From NCBI GenBank assembly GCA_963750015.1, contig CAVVPU010000063.1, positions 1 through 64,000 on the forward strand: a DNA stretch of 64,000 nt, given 5' to 3'. Positions 1-7,368 of the stretch are shown in pieces (the first letter of the stretch is position 1; each line of letters starts with the position of its first letter). The notes beneath the pieces were generated by a model. That model did not search any database. It saw only the letters and a list, made by a program, of their open reading frames with translations, and was not told the origin of the DNA. Source of the stretch: CAVVNC01 sp963750015 (GTDB lineage Bacteria > Desulfobacterota > Syntrophorhabdia > Syntrophorhabdales > WCHB1-27). Made by a program: the position numbers and the translations under genes.

Positions 1-274
1 CGCTTGATGTGCGCGGTGGCGCACGAGCAGAGAAGTCCGAGCACGCACATCATCCCTTCGGGACCGCTCTCCTTAAGCCAACGGTGGTTAACGGTCCGAC
101 CCAATATGTGCGAGAGGAACGGGTGCCATACGCTTATGGGTTGCCAGGGGGATAAATTGCCTGTGCGCTGGAGAAAAAGGGTGATGGATGAAATCCGAAA
201 TGTCCCATTTCTTGCGGTTGCACCCACTGTTTACCCTTTTTCCCAAGGAGCCAAACGTCGAAAGGCCAAATAGA
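1..274. other. No gene recognised at window start
   Basis: I see no convincing coding region here. Reading frames exist on both strands but resemble no family and lack clear ribosome binding sites. A toxin partner for the antitoxin at 275-508 would be expected either here (downstream on the minus strand) or just upstream of it, and I recognise none in either place. Confidence 0.4.
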
Positions 275-508
275 TCACGAGGCGGATAGGTCGTCGTCAG
301 TGATCTCAAAGCCAGGGCGGATCTCAAGTCCGGCTTTACCTCGAAGGAGCCCGAGCCTTCTCTTTCCCTGGGGGCGATACTCGTCGTACGGCACTATCAC
401 CGCCACCTTCTTCTTTCCATAGACGACCGTTATCTTTTCCCCGCCCTTGACCTTTTCCAGAATGTCCGAAAAATGTGCCCTAATCTCGCCGACCCCCATC
501 GTTTTCAT
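275..508 (-). CDS. Phd/YefM-family type II antitoxin (orphan)
   Basis: The 77-residue product begins MKTMGVGEIRAHFSDILEKV, the N-terminal pattern of Phd/YefM antitoxins: a short beta strand followed by a helix with the conserved R-x-x-F. Such proteins bind DNA as dimers through this N-terminal domain, repress their own promoter and neutralise a Doc, YoeB or PIN-type toxin with the C-terminal tail. I chose the ATG at 508 because GGGGTGA lies just upstream and because a longer reading to 631 would run through the promoter and operator at 530-564. No toxin gene is visible on either side, so it is either a solitary regulator or half of a broken pair. The family call is secure; the toxin-neutralising role is inferred. 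Confidence 0.75.
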   Translation of the reverse strand: MKTMGVGEIRAHFSDILEKVKGGEKITVVYGKKKVAVIVPYDEYRPQGKRRLGLLRGKAGLEIRPGFEITDDDLSAS

Positions 509-529
509 ATCATTCACCCCAATTGCGAG

Positions 530-564
530 GACATAGTCGGTTCTTAACAAGTTGTCAAGAACCG
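530..564 (-). promoter_or_regulatory. Promoter and 27-bp operator palindrome of the antitoxin gene
   Basis: On the minus strand TTGACA (553-558) is followed after 17 bases by TATGTC (530-535), a sigma70-type promoter about 20-30 bases before the ATG at 508. Positions 538-564 form an almost perfect 27-bp palindrome centred on 551: the outer arms CGGTTCTT/AAGAACCG and inner ACAA/TTGT pair, with a single mismatched pair. The palindrome covers the -35 box and most of the spacer, as expected for negative autoregulation by a Phd-type antitoxin. Confidence 0.7.
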
Positions 565-715
565 AAGAAGTGCAGGCAACGGGAAGGCTCTTGTCATAGT
601 CGGTCAGGGCCGGGATCACAGGGCGGTTCAATACACCTACGAGTCCTCATACAGGGCCCTCTCGGCCCGGTGAAGAGTCATGTCGGATGAAAGTGATGCC
701 AAAAGCATTTTCTTG

Positions 716-744
716 TTGACATTATGTGATACAGTGTTTAATAT
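716..744 (+). promoter_or_regulatory. Sigma70-type promoter of the PEP-CTERM gene
   Basis: TTGACA (716-721), a 17-base spacer and TAATAT (739-744) make a strong promoter match. The predicted start near 750 leaves a leader of about 180 bases before the ATG at 933, and the riboswitch-like structure begins directly at the transcript start. Confidence 0.65.
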
Positions 745-759
745 AGCATTAATCTGTTA

Positions 760-850
760 AAACTTAACCACCGGCGACGGTGGGGCAGAAAGCCAACGGG
801 TCTCGGATATTCTTCTCGTGAGCTCTCCAGAGAGACAGCCGGGCTGCCAG
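760..850 (+). promoter_or_regulatory. GEMM-like riboswitch (cyclic di-GMP or cGAMP class), divergent
   Basis: The leader folds like the GEMM aptamer. CCACCG-GCGA-CGGTGG (768-783) is a six-pair stem capped by a GNRA tetraloop. It is followed by GGGGCAGAAAGCCAACGGG, then a stem closed by GTCTC/GAGAC, then ACAGCCGGGCTGCC (ending at 848). Known GEMM RNAs have GNRA-capped stem, GGGNCGCAAAGCCACGGG, variable stem, and ACAGCCGGGUUGCC in the same order. Two caveats: the usual GCAAAGCC reads CAGAAAGCC here, and I cannot find a clean 5' partner (expected GGCAG-like) for the closing stem, where TTAACC is seen. It may be a degenerate or variant aptamer. Its place between promoter and an exported PEP-CTERM protein fits the family. 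Confidence 0.55.
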
Positions 851-932
851 AAAAGCCGCCGTGAGGGCGAAAGGAGGTGACCGGGTCTCAAGAGGCAGTC
901 CATTTGTTCAAACATCTAAAAGGAGAAAGCTT

Positions 933-1556
933 ATGAAGAGAATGCTTGTGGCCACGGCGATTGTTTTGACAATAGTGTTTATGTTTTTCACAGGGTCTGC
1001 AAAGGCTGGACTTCTGCCTAGCTTTGGCACCATATCAGGAGGCACTACCGGATTTGACGGCCAAGGCAACACGTGGCTGTGGAATACCACTGGCGGAGGC
1101 GTTTCCGCCGGCGTTCCCGCCGGGTGGTCCGCGTGGGGCATACCGGGCCTCGGACAGGGCGAAGTGACGTGGAATGGCCCGACCGTCGATGATTTTGACT
1201 TCGAGCTTACCGATGCTTTTACTCTTGGCAGTGGAATTGGGATCGTTCAGACTGCGGGCGCCGCGGGCGGCTATACCGAGTACACGCGGTTCGAGGTTAA
1301 CGGGGTTGACTGGACCGAGGTTTTCCCTGGAAGTAGGAGCAGAGAGGTTGAGTTTTTCGCCCCGGCAGGAGACTACCTCGTCGCCGGTGAGTCTTTCTTT
1401 GTGAACGTCGTGCTTGACGGCACGCTCGACCCGACTGTGACCTCCTGGATCGGAACCTACAGCACGCCCAGCGCGGTTCCCCTTCCCGGCGCTGCGCTTC
1501 TTTTCGGTCCGGGTCTCGCAGGCCTGGCGCTGATCAGGAGAAGGTTCAAGAAGTAG
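933..1556 (+). CDS. PEP-CTERM (VPLP-type) sorted extracellular protein
   Basis: This 207-residue protein has a signal peptide (MKRM, hydrophobic stretch, SAKAG around residue 25), a Gly/Thr/Trp-rich beta-type middle without recognisable enzyme motifs, and a C-terminal tripartite sorting signal: VPLPGA near residue 180, a hydrophobic helix, and the basic tail RRRFKK. VPLPGA is the usual variant of the PEP motif in Deltaproteobacteria-like genomes; such proteins are processed by an exosortase and are linked to exopolysaccharide or biofilm matrix. The ATG at 933 was chosen because AGGAGAAAG lies just upstream; an upstream in-frame start at 861 would precede the signal peptide with 24 charged residues. 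The leader carries a GEMM-like aptamer, suggesting control by a cyclic dinucleotide. No exosortase gene is in the window. Confidence 0.85.
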   Translation: MKRMLVATAIVLTIVFMFFTGSAKAGLLPSFGTISGGTTGFDGQGNTWLWNTTGGGVSAGVPAGWSAWGIPGLGQGEVTWNGPTVDDFDFELTDAFTLGSGIGIVQTAGAAGGYTEYTRFEVNGVDWTEVFPGSRSREVEFFAPAGDYLVAGESFFVNVVLDGTLDPTVTSWIGTYSTPSAVPLPGAALLFGPGLAGLALIRRRFKK

Positions 1557-1576
1557 GCCGTATTCAACAAATATTG

Positions 1577-1610
1577 GAGGCAGGGTTCGGCAACGGCCCT
1601 GCCTCTTTTG
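1577..1610 (+). terminator. Rho-independent terminator
   Basis: GAGGCAGGG (1577-1585) pairs with CCCTGCCTC (1597-1605), followed by TTTTG. It lies about 20 bases after the stop codon of the PEP-CTERM gene. Confidence 0.85.
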
Positions 1611-1769
1611 TTCTCTGTCCGACCATTGCCATTTGGACTATCGCAGCAAAAGAAGAGACTCAAGCACAACAACTCCCGCTATACTCACCCGCAGCAAGGT
1701 GCTTGTCTGCTGCACCTGCAGCCTCAAAGACCGCTTCGTGCTCCTTAATGTCGTTGTTGCTGTTGCTTT

Positions 1770-1939
1770 TTCATCGCCGGGTCGGTCGGCTGTCAGACCC
1801 GGCGTGGGTGGATGGGCGCATGGGAGCAGCCACACCACCACGGGGGTCGCCCTACGCCGGAGGGCATATGGCCGAAAAGCGCGCCGCCGGGTGCCCGCGT
1901 GCGGGCGGCACGATCTCTCCCAGGCGGCCGTCCGGCCAC
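1770..1939. repeat. Degenerate copy of the dispersed structured repeat (copy F)
   Basis: The stretch from 1611 to 1939 holds no gene. Its right half resembles the structured repeat found at 35061-35217 and 54787-54943: the block GCCGCCGGGTGCCCGCGTGC with its small GCCCGC-GT-GCGGGC hairpin near 1888-1902, followed by GGCACGAT, is almost identical to the 35.2-kb copy. The outer arms (CGGTCGGCTG near 1780 and GCCGTCCGGCC near 1930) recall the other subfamily. It ends at the stop codon of the activase gene. Confidence 0.6.
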
Positions 1940-4900
1940 CTATCCCGTCACCTTTGCATACTCCTTGACCTGATGCATAAAAGCTTCAAGTCGAGTCGTT
2001 ATATTCGTCTCCCCCTGTCCATCATAGGCCACATTGATCACCGGCACGTCGTACTTGTTCTGGATCAGCTTCATGATGGCGCTCGATATCGTGCCCGGCA
2101 TGCAGGTGAAGGGCATGGCATTGACTATGCCGGAGGCCCCTTTGTGGATAAAGTCTATGCTCTTGCCCACGCTCAGTATGGCCTCCCCTTCGAAGCTCTC
2201 GTCTATGTACGGCATGGCCTCGTTGAGGACGCGCCTTATCTTCGGCTCTTCACCGTGGCGCAGGTAGTGCTCGAAGATCCTCTCCATCCGGTGCTCTTCC
2301 TTCCTCTGGACATAATCGGTGAGCATGATGGTGAAGAGGCTCGAAAGGCTTGAGTTGGTCTTGCTCTTCTTCTTGCCCATATAGTTGACATAGGTCACCC
2401 ATTCGGTGATCGGGGCAAGCCAGGCCTCACCGCCGAACTCTTCCACTTTCCTCACCAGGTCGTTGTTGCCGAACCTGTTGGAGCGTATGTAGATCTCGCC
2501 GACGATGCCCACGACCGGTTTCTGAGCCCCGGTCTTGGGAACGGACAGGAAGGCTTTGACGGCGTCCTCGAGGGCGTCGTAAACCTCGTCCCCGCCCTTT
2601 TCTATGGCGGCCTTGATGCTGAAGAGCTGCTCTTTGTATATGCGGTCGGTTTCGCCCTGATTTATCTCGTAGGGCCTCGTCTCATGGAGCATCTTGATGA
2701 GAAGATCGGTGGAAACGATGGCCCTCCATCCGAGCCTCATGAACTTGCCGCCGAGGATGTGAAGCTCGTCGTAGAGCTTATCGTCCTGATTGGGGGCGTA
2801 GATGGGCACGTTGTCGAAGCCGTGCTCGGAGAGCACCATACGATGGAAACGGTGGTACTGGCCGAACCGGCAGGGTCCGGAGCCGGAGGGCATGAAGAAG
2901 GCGCTCCGGTCCGGGTCGAAATCGGGCTTCTTGCTCGTACGCAACATGTCCCCCGTCGTGAGGATGCAGGGATAGCACTCCTTCCCTAGGGTGAATTTCC
3001 GTCCCAGCCGGACGGTCTCCTCGTCCGATTCCTCCATCACCTCAGCGTCGACGCCGCACGCCTTGAAGGCGCCCACAAAGGGTATGGAGTGGTCCGACAT
3101 ATAAGGAATGTAGATCTTCCTGACCTGCCCGTCCCGTATGAAGGACGAGGTCTGCTTCTTCTCTTCTTTGGTCTCGTTCTTCGCGTTCTTGATGCTGTCG
3201 AGAAAGGCCTCCAACCGGGTGATGAGTCCGGCGTCGCCGCTGTGCTCGTCGATCTCGAGCTGGAGGAAGGGCTTGCCCTCCATGATCTTCTTGAAGAAGT
3301 GGGTGATGAAGGAGTCGGGGCCGCAGCCGAAATTGGTCACATAAACCGCGTAGAGATTGGGATGGGATTTGACGAGCTTGGCCGCCCTCAATATCTTCTG
3401 CCCGTAACCCCAGTACATGTCCTTCAAATCGTCATCGACCGGGACCCGGTCGAGGGGCAGCATGTCGATGGGAATGGAGGCGATCCCGAGATCGAGGAGC
3501 TTCCTGTGAACGTTCAGGTTGGCTCCGGGGTCCATGCTGTTGTAGGGCCGGCCGACAAGGACGATGACTTTCTCGTTGGGCTTTATCTCGGAGAGGAACT
3601 TGAGCCCCTCGTCGAGGCATCTCTTGTAGAACAGGCTTTGGATATCGTTCGCGATGTTATAAGCGTGCTCGACCTCTCTTCTCGATTTGCCCAGCCTTTT
3701 TCCGAAGGCGGCAAGGTTGTTGAGGGTAGTCTTGGGCCCCCTGCCAAAGTAGATGACAGGCGACTCCAGGCGCACGCCCATCGCCTCGAAGTCGATGGAG
3801 GCCTTCGCCGTGTAAGGGAGCGACTGGGCATAAGGGCAGGCGAAGCTTCCCGCCAACTTCTCGGAGGATTTCTTCATGTCTATAACGCTCGGCAAGAAGA
3901 GCCTGTTGATGCCCTTGTCCACGATGTTGAGCATGTGGCCGTGGGCGAGCTTGATGGGGAAGCAGGACTCGACGATGATGTTCTCCACCCCTTCCTTGAT
4001 GACCTTCTTGTTGGTCGCATCCGAGAGGACTACCGAATAGCCCAGCTCGGTGAGGAAGCTCCGCCAGAACGGCAGGAGCTCGTGCATGTTGAGGATCTGA
4101 GGTATGCCGATCTTTTCTCCGTCCACGTTCCGGTCATACATGTTGTGGAGAAGCTCCTCCCTGATCCTGAAGAGGTCGGTCTTTTCGATTTTTGCGGTAT
4201 GGCGCACCACGTCGTACTTCTCGCACCTGCTCCCATAGTAGAGCGGCTTCTCACCCTCGCAGGTGACCCTGTGGATCTCGCACAGGTTCTCGCATCCTTT
4301 GCATTCGAAGGTATCGATGGTGTAGGGCCTCTTGCTCAAATCGAAACCCTTGAAGCCGCTTGCCTCCCATGTCCGCTCCTTCATGGCCAGTATGGCGACT
4401 CCGATCGCGCCTGTCACGTCGTGGTGGGGCGGCACAGTGATCGGCCTGCCGCATACCTTCTCGAATGCGGCGACCACGCCCTTGTTGAAGGCTGTTCCTC
4501 CCTGAAAGAAGATCCTGTTCCCGACCCTCCTGTCTCCCACGACCTTGTTGAGGTAGTTGAGTACGATTGAATAACATAGGCCCGCTACGATATCGTCGGT
4601 CTTGGAGCCACCCTGCTGGCAGTGCATGACGTCCGACTCGATGAAGACCGTGCATCTCTCGCCCATCTTGGTCGGGCTTTTGGCGTTGAGGGCGAGCTTC
4701 GAGAACTCCTCCTTTATGGAGATACCCAGCCTTTCTGCCTGCTCCTCGAGGAAGGAGCCCGTGCCTGCGGCGCAGGCCTTGTTCATCTCGAAATCGACGA
4801 TGACGCCGTTGTCGATGCTGATATACTTGGAGTCCTGTCCTCCTATCTCGAAGATGGTATCGACGCTCGGGTCTATGGCGATGGCTGCCTCGGCCTGGGC

Positions 4901-6088
4901 GGTAATCTCGTTCCTCACGAGGTCGGCCCCGATGAAATCGGCCGTCAGGTAACGGCCTGAACCGGTGGTCCCCACACCGAGGATCTCCACGAAATCGGCT
5001 ATTTCGGCGCCCACCTCGTCGAGGCCGCGCTGCACCGCCTCCAGGGGTCTGCCCCCGGTCATGAGGTAGCGCTTGGAAAGGACGTTCCAATTCTCGTCTA
5101 TGGCGACCACGTTCGTGCTGATGGAGCCTACGTCGACGCCGAGGTATGCCCGCACCTTCTGGGTGGGCCTCTTGACCTCGTAGGTAATATTCAGGTTCTT
5201 CTCCGATAGCACGAGGGGATCGTGGGCCTCGACGACCTCAACGCGCGCAAGGTGCTCCCGCACCTTCTCCACGCCCTTGTACTGCTCTTTGAGGTCAGGT
5301 TCGTCGAGGACAGAGTACACCGCGCCGAGAGCGCCCATGGAGGCGTAGTGATCGGGCACGATGAACTGGTCTTTCAGGAGGAAGACGTCTTTTATGGCTT
5401 TCCGCATGCCCGCGTTTCCTGCAACGCCGCCTATGAAGGCCACGGGCATCCTTACCTCTTTGCCTTTCGCTATGTTGCTTTTGAAATTACGGGCAAGGGC
5501 ATAGCATAGACCGGCCACCAGCTCGTAATCGGGCGTGGCGATCTGCTGGAGATGGATCATATCCGATTTTGCGAAGACCGTGCATCTGCCCGCGATCCTC
5601 GGCGTGTTTTGCGACTTACACGCAGCCTCGGCAAACTCCTCGATCGTGAAGCCGAGCCGCGATGCCTGCTGATCGAGGAAGGAGCCCGTGCCTGCGGCGC
5701 ATAAGGTGTTCATGGAAAAATCTTTTATCCTTAAGGCGCCGTTCCGTTGGTCTTTTTCGAAAATAATGAATTTTGAGTCCTCTCCACCGATATCTATCGC
5801 GCTCCCCACGTGGGGATAAAGATACTGGAAAGATTTCGTCAGGGCGATGATCTCGTTCGTGAAAGAGGCGCCCACGAGCGGCGCAAAAGTCTTTGCTCCG
5901 GTTCCGGTAGCAGCGACGAACTCTATTTGATCCCCGTAAGTCTTTTGCGCATCTTCGAGTGCGTCGGCAGCGGCTCGGAGCGGTTTGCCCATGTGCCGGA
6001 TATACCGGTCCTCGATAACATTTCCCTTCTCATCAACCACAGCGAGGTTCACACTTACAGAACCTATGTCAACACCAATCCGCACCAT
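1940..6088 (-). CDS. Two-domain acyl-CoA dehydratase activase (HgdC/BadF/BadG-type) with DUF2229-like C-terminal half
   Basis: The 1382-residue protein carries two tandem ASKHA ATPase domains. Each starts with a phosphate loop (IGVDIGSVSVN near residue 4; LGVDVGSISTN near 316) and each has the cysteine pair that holds the bridging [4Fe-4S] cluster in HgdC homodimers: C130 in CAAGTGSF with C169 in GRCTVF, and C439 with C479. The C-terminal half contains DUF2229-like cysteine motifs (CKGCENLCEIH near 590) and an HgdB-like region (GKECYPCILTTGD). Archetypal activases (about 260 residues) use ATP to inject one electron into 2-hydroxyacyl-CoA dehydratases or benzoyl-CoA reductases. This large fused form is widespread in anaerobes but its substrate is unknown. 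The ATG at 6088 has GGAGG seven bases upstream; a longer frame to 6208 is mostly hydrophobic noise. No dehydratase subunits are adjacent. Confidence 0.88.
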   Translation of the reverse strand: MVRIGVDIGSVSVNLAVVDEKGNVIEDRYIRHMGKPLRAAADALEDAQKTYGDQIEFVAATGTGAKTFAPLVGASFTNEIIALTKSFQYLYPHVGSAIDIGGEDSKFIIFEKDQRNGALRIKDFSMNTLCAAGTGSFLDQQASRLGFTIEEFAEAACKSQNTPRIAGRCTVFAKSDMIHLQQIATPDYELVAGLCYALARNFKSNIAKGKEVRMPVAFIGGVAGNAGMRKAIKDVFLLKDQFIVPDHYASMGALGAVYSVLDEPDLKEQYKGVEKVREHLARVEVVEAHDPLVLSEKNLNITYEVKRPTQKVRAYLGVDVGSISTNVVAIDENWNVLSKRYLMTGGRPLEAVQRGLDEVGAEIADFVEILGVGTTGSGRYLTADFIGADLVRNEITAQAEAAIAIDPSVDTIFEIGGQDSKYISIDNGVIVDFEMNKACAAGTGSFLEEQAERLGISIKEEFSKLALNAKSPTKMGERCTVFIESDVMHCQQGGSKTDDIVAGLCYSIVLNYLNKVVGDRRVGNRIFFQGGTAFNKGVVAAFEKVCGRPITVPPHHDVTGAIGVAILAMKERTWEASGFKGFDLSKRPYTIDTFECKGCENLCEIHRVTCEGEKPLYYGSRCEKYDVVRHTAKIEKTDLFRIREELLHNMYDRNVDGEKIGIPQILNMHELLPFWRSFLTELGYSVVLSDATNKKVIKEGVENIIVESCFPIKLAHGHMLNIVDKGINRLFLPSVIDMKKSSEKLAGSFACPYAQSLPYTAKASIDFEAMGVRLESPVIYFGRGPKTTLNNLAAFGKRLGKSRREVEHAYNIANDIQSLFYKRCLDEGLKFLSEIKPNEKVIVLVGRPYNSMDPGANLNVHRKLLDLGIASIPIDMLPLDRVPVDDDLKDMYWGYGQKILRAAKLVKSHPNLYAVYVTNFGCGPDSFITHFFKKIMEGKPFLQLEIDEHSGDAGLITRLEAFLDSIKNAKNETKEEKKQTSSFIRDGQVRKIYIPYMSDHSIPFVGAFKACGVDAEVMEESDEETVRLGRKFTLGKECYPCILTTGDMLRTSKKPDFDPDRSAFFMPSGSGPCRFGQYHRFHRMVLSEHGFDNVPIYAPNQDDKLYDELHILGGKFMRLGWRAIVSTDLLIKMLHETRPYEINQGETDRIYKEQLFSIKAAIEKGGDEVYDALEDAVKAFLSVPKTGAQKPVVGIVGEIYIRSNRFGNNDLVRKVEEFGGEAWLAPITEWVTYVNYMGKKKSKTNSSLSSLFTIMLTDYVQRKEEHRMERIFEHYLRHGEEPKIRRVLNEAMPYIDESFEGEAILSVGKSIDFIHKGASGIVNAMPFTCMPGTISSAIMKLIQNKYDVPVINVAYDGQGETNITTRLEAFMHQVKEYAKVTG

Positions 6089-6152
6089 CAGCTTCCTCCA
6101 GATCCAGAATGATTGATTTTGAAAGATTCCTATGTTAACTATTAGACAATAA

Positions 6153-6180
6153 ATTATAATACATGTACTGACCCATTCAA
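6153..6180 (-). promoter_or_regulatory. Candidate promoter for the activase gene
   Basis: On the minus strand TTGAAT (6175-6180), a 16-base spacer and a perfect TATAAT (6153-6158) lie in an AT-rich divergent spacer, giving a leader of about 60 bases before the ATG at 6088. The plus-strand acylphosphatase gene must share this 100-bp region, but I see no clear -35 for it. Confidence 0.5.
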
Positions 6181-6189
6181 CAAAAATCC

Positions 6190-6465
6190 ATGATACGAAA
6201 GGCCACAATCATAGTCTCCGGAGTAGTCCAGGGTGTATACTATCGTCACAGTACGAAGGTTAAGGCGGACGAACTGGGGCTCACGGGCTACGTCCGGAAC
6301 CTGATAGACGGCTCTGTGGAAGTGGTGGCCGAGGGTGAAGAAGAGAACGTCGAGAGACTCATCGAATGGTGCAAACAGGGCCCGAGAGGGGCCCGGGTCG
6401 ACCATATCGACGTGGAGTGGGACGAGCCCTCTTCCGGGTTTGAAGACTATTCCGTCCGGTACTGA
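6190..6465 (+). CDS. acyP: Acylphosphatase
   Basis: The 91-residue protein matches the acylphosphatase family over its whole length: VSGVVQGVYYRHSTKVKADE holds the active-site loop with the conserved Arg (position 19), and GYVRNLIDGSVEV supplies the conserved Asn. It hydrolyses carboxyl-phosphate bonds of small acyl phosphates in the cytoplasm. The usual GVGFR loop reads GVYYR here, a tolerated variant in bacterial members. It is divergent from the activase gene and is followed after 73 bases by the haem operon, with which it may be co-transcribed. Confidence 0.9.
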   Translation: MIRKATIIVSGVVQGVYYRHSTKVKADELGLTGYVRNLIDGSVEVVAEGEEENVERLIEWCKQGPRGARVDHIDVEWDEPSSGFEDYSVRY

Positions 6466-6538
6466 ATAAGGGAAAAACCCAAAAGGAGACCGACGGGGCT
6501 CGAAGAAGGACCCTTTTGTCGTGTCAGGAGAATGAGGA

Positions 6539-7357
6539 GTGATCGTACAGTTCGCGCTTTACCCGGTGCTTGTCCTCTATCTGGCCTCCACCTTCTGCTA
6601 TATGACCGCCTTCATAGGGGGAAAGAAAAGGCTCGATAGATGGGGCTACTATATCCTCCTCGCAGGATTCGGCCTCCACTTTCTCGCCCTGGTTCACAGG
6701 TATCTGGTGATCGGCTACACTCCTATTACGAATCTCAATGAATCTTTCTCCTTTCTTGCGTTCTCCATCGCCGCTTTTTTCATCTTCCTTAAACGGACTT
6801 ACAGGATAGGGATGCTCGGCTCGGTTTTTCTTCCCCTCCTCTCCGTGATGATCATCACGACCCTCGCGATTCCGGCGACCATCCGGCCCCTGCCGCCTGC
6901 TCTGCGCAGCTATTGGCTGCCCGTGCACACGGTCTTTGCCTTCCTGGGAGACGCGATCTTCTTTGCAGGGTTTCTCGTGTCGATCGTCTATCTTATCGCC
7001 GAGAGGAACGTGAAAAAGAAACAACGGGGGGAGCTTTCCGACCGTCTCCCTTCACTCGATACCCTCGACCGCATCAATTACAAATGCATGGCCTTCGGGT
7101 TTCCCCTTCTCACCCTCGGCATCATAACCGGATCCCTTTGGGCCGAGCTTGCCTGGGGCTCCTATTGGAACTGGGACCCCAAGGAAACGTGGTCCCTCAT
7201 CACGTGGATAGTCTACGCCATCCTCATACACAACAGGCTCACTATAGGGTGGAGGGGGCGAAGGACTGCCTATCTGATGATCGCGGGCTTTGTCTCCATC
7301 CTCATCACCTTCATCGGCGTCGGTTTCTTCATGGGAGGACTCCATTCATACATGTGA
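6539..7357 (+). CDS. CcsA/HemX-like cytochrome c assembly membrane protein
   Basis: This 272-residue polytopic protein of about eight membrane segments carries the haem-handling WWD-type motif (GSYWNWDPKETWSLITW near residue 205) and conserved histidines (HFLALVHRY; HNRLTIGW). Members of this family export or present haem for c-type cytochrome maturation, or act as HemX beside hemA. The start is GTG at 6539 with AGGAG eight bases upstream. The stop overlaps the leader of hemA, and this ccsA-hemA-hemC order is common in Deltaproteobacteria-like genomes. Whether it serves cytochrome maturation or stabilises HemA cannot be decided from sequence alone. Confidence 0.85.
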   Translation: MIVQFALYPVLVLYLASTFCYMTAFIGGKKRLDRWGYYILLAGFGLHFLALVHRYLVIGYTPITNLNESFSFLAFSIAAFFIFLKRTYRIGMLGSVFLPLLSVMIITTLAIPATIRPLPPALRSYWLPVHTVFAFLGDAIFFAGFLVSIVYLIAERNVKKKQRGELSDRLPSLDTLDRINYKCMAFGFPLLTLGIITGSLWAELAWGSYWNWDPKETWSLITWIVYAILIHNRLTIGWRGRRTAYLMIAGFVSILITFIGVGFFMGGLHSYM

Positions 7358-7368
7358 ATGGGCGAGTT

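Noticed and set aside
1574..2353. Plus-strand frame of about 260 codons downstream of the PEP-CTERM gene
   Set aside because: It runs through the terminator and a repeat and is antisense to the activase 3' end; composition is not protein-like.
3089..4570. Long plus-strand open frame of about 490 codons opposite the activase gene
   Set aside because: It is antisense to a strongly conserved gene, has no family resemblance and reflects GC-rich codon structure; the same applies to the frames at 27010-28965, 30589-31920 and 9940-11007.
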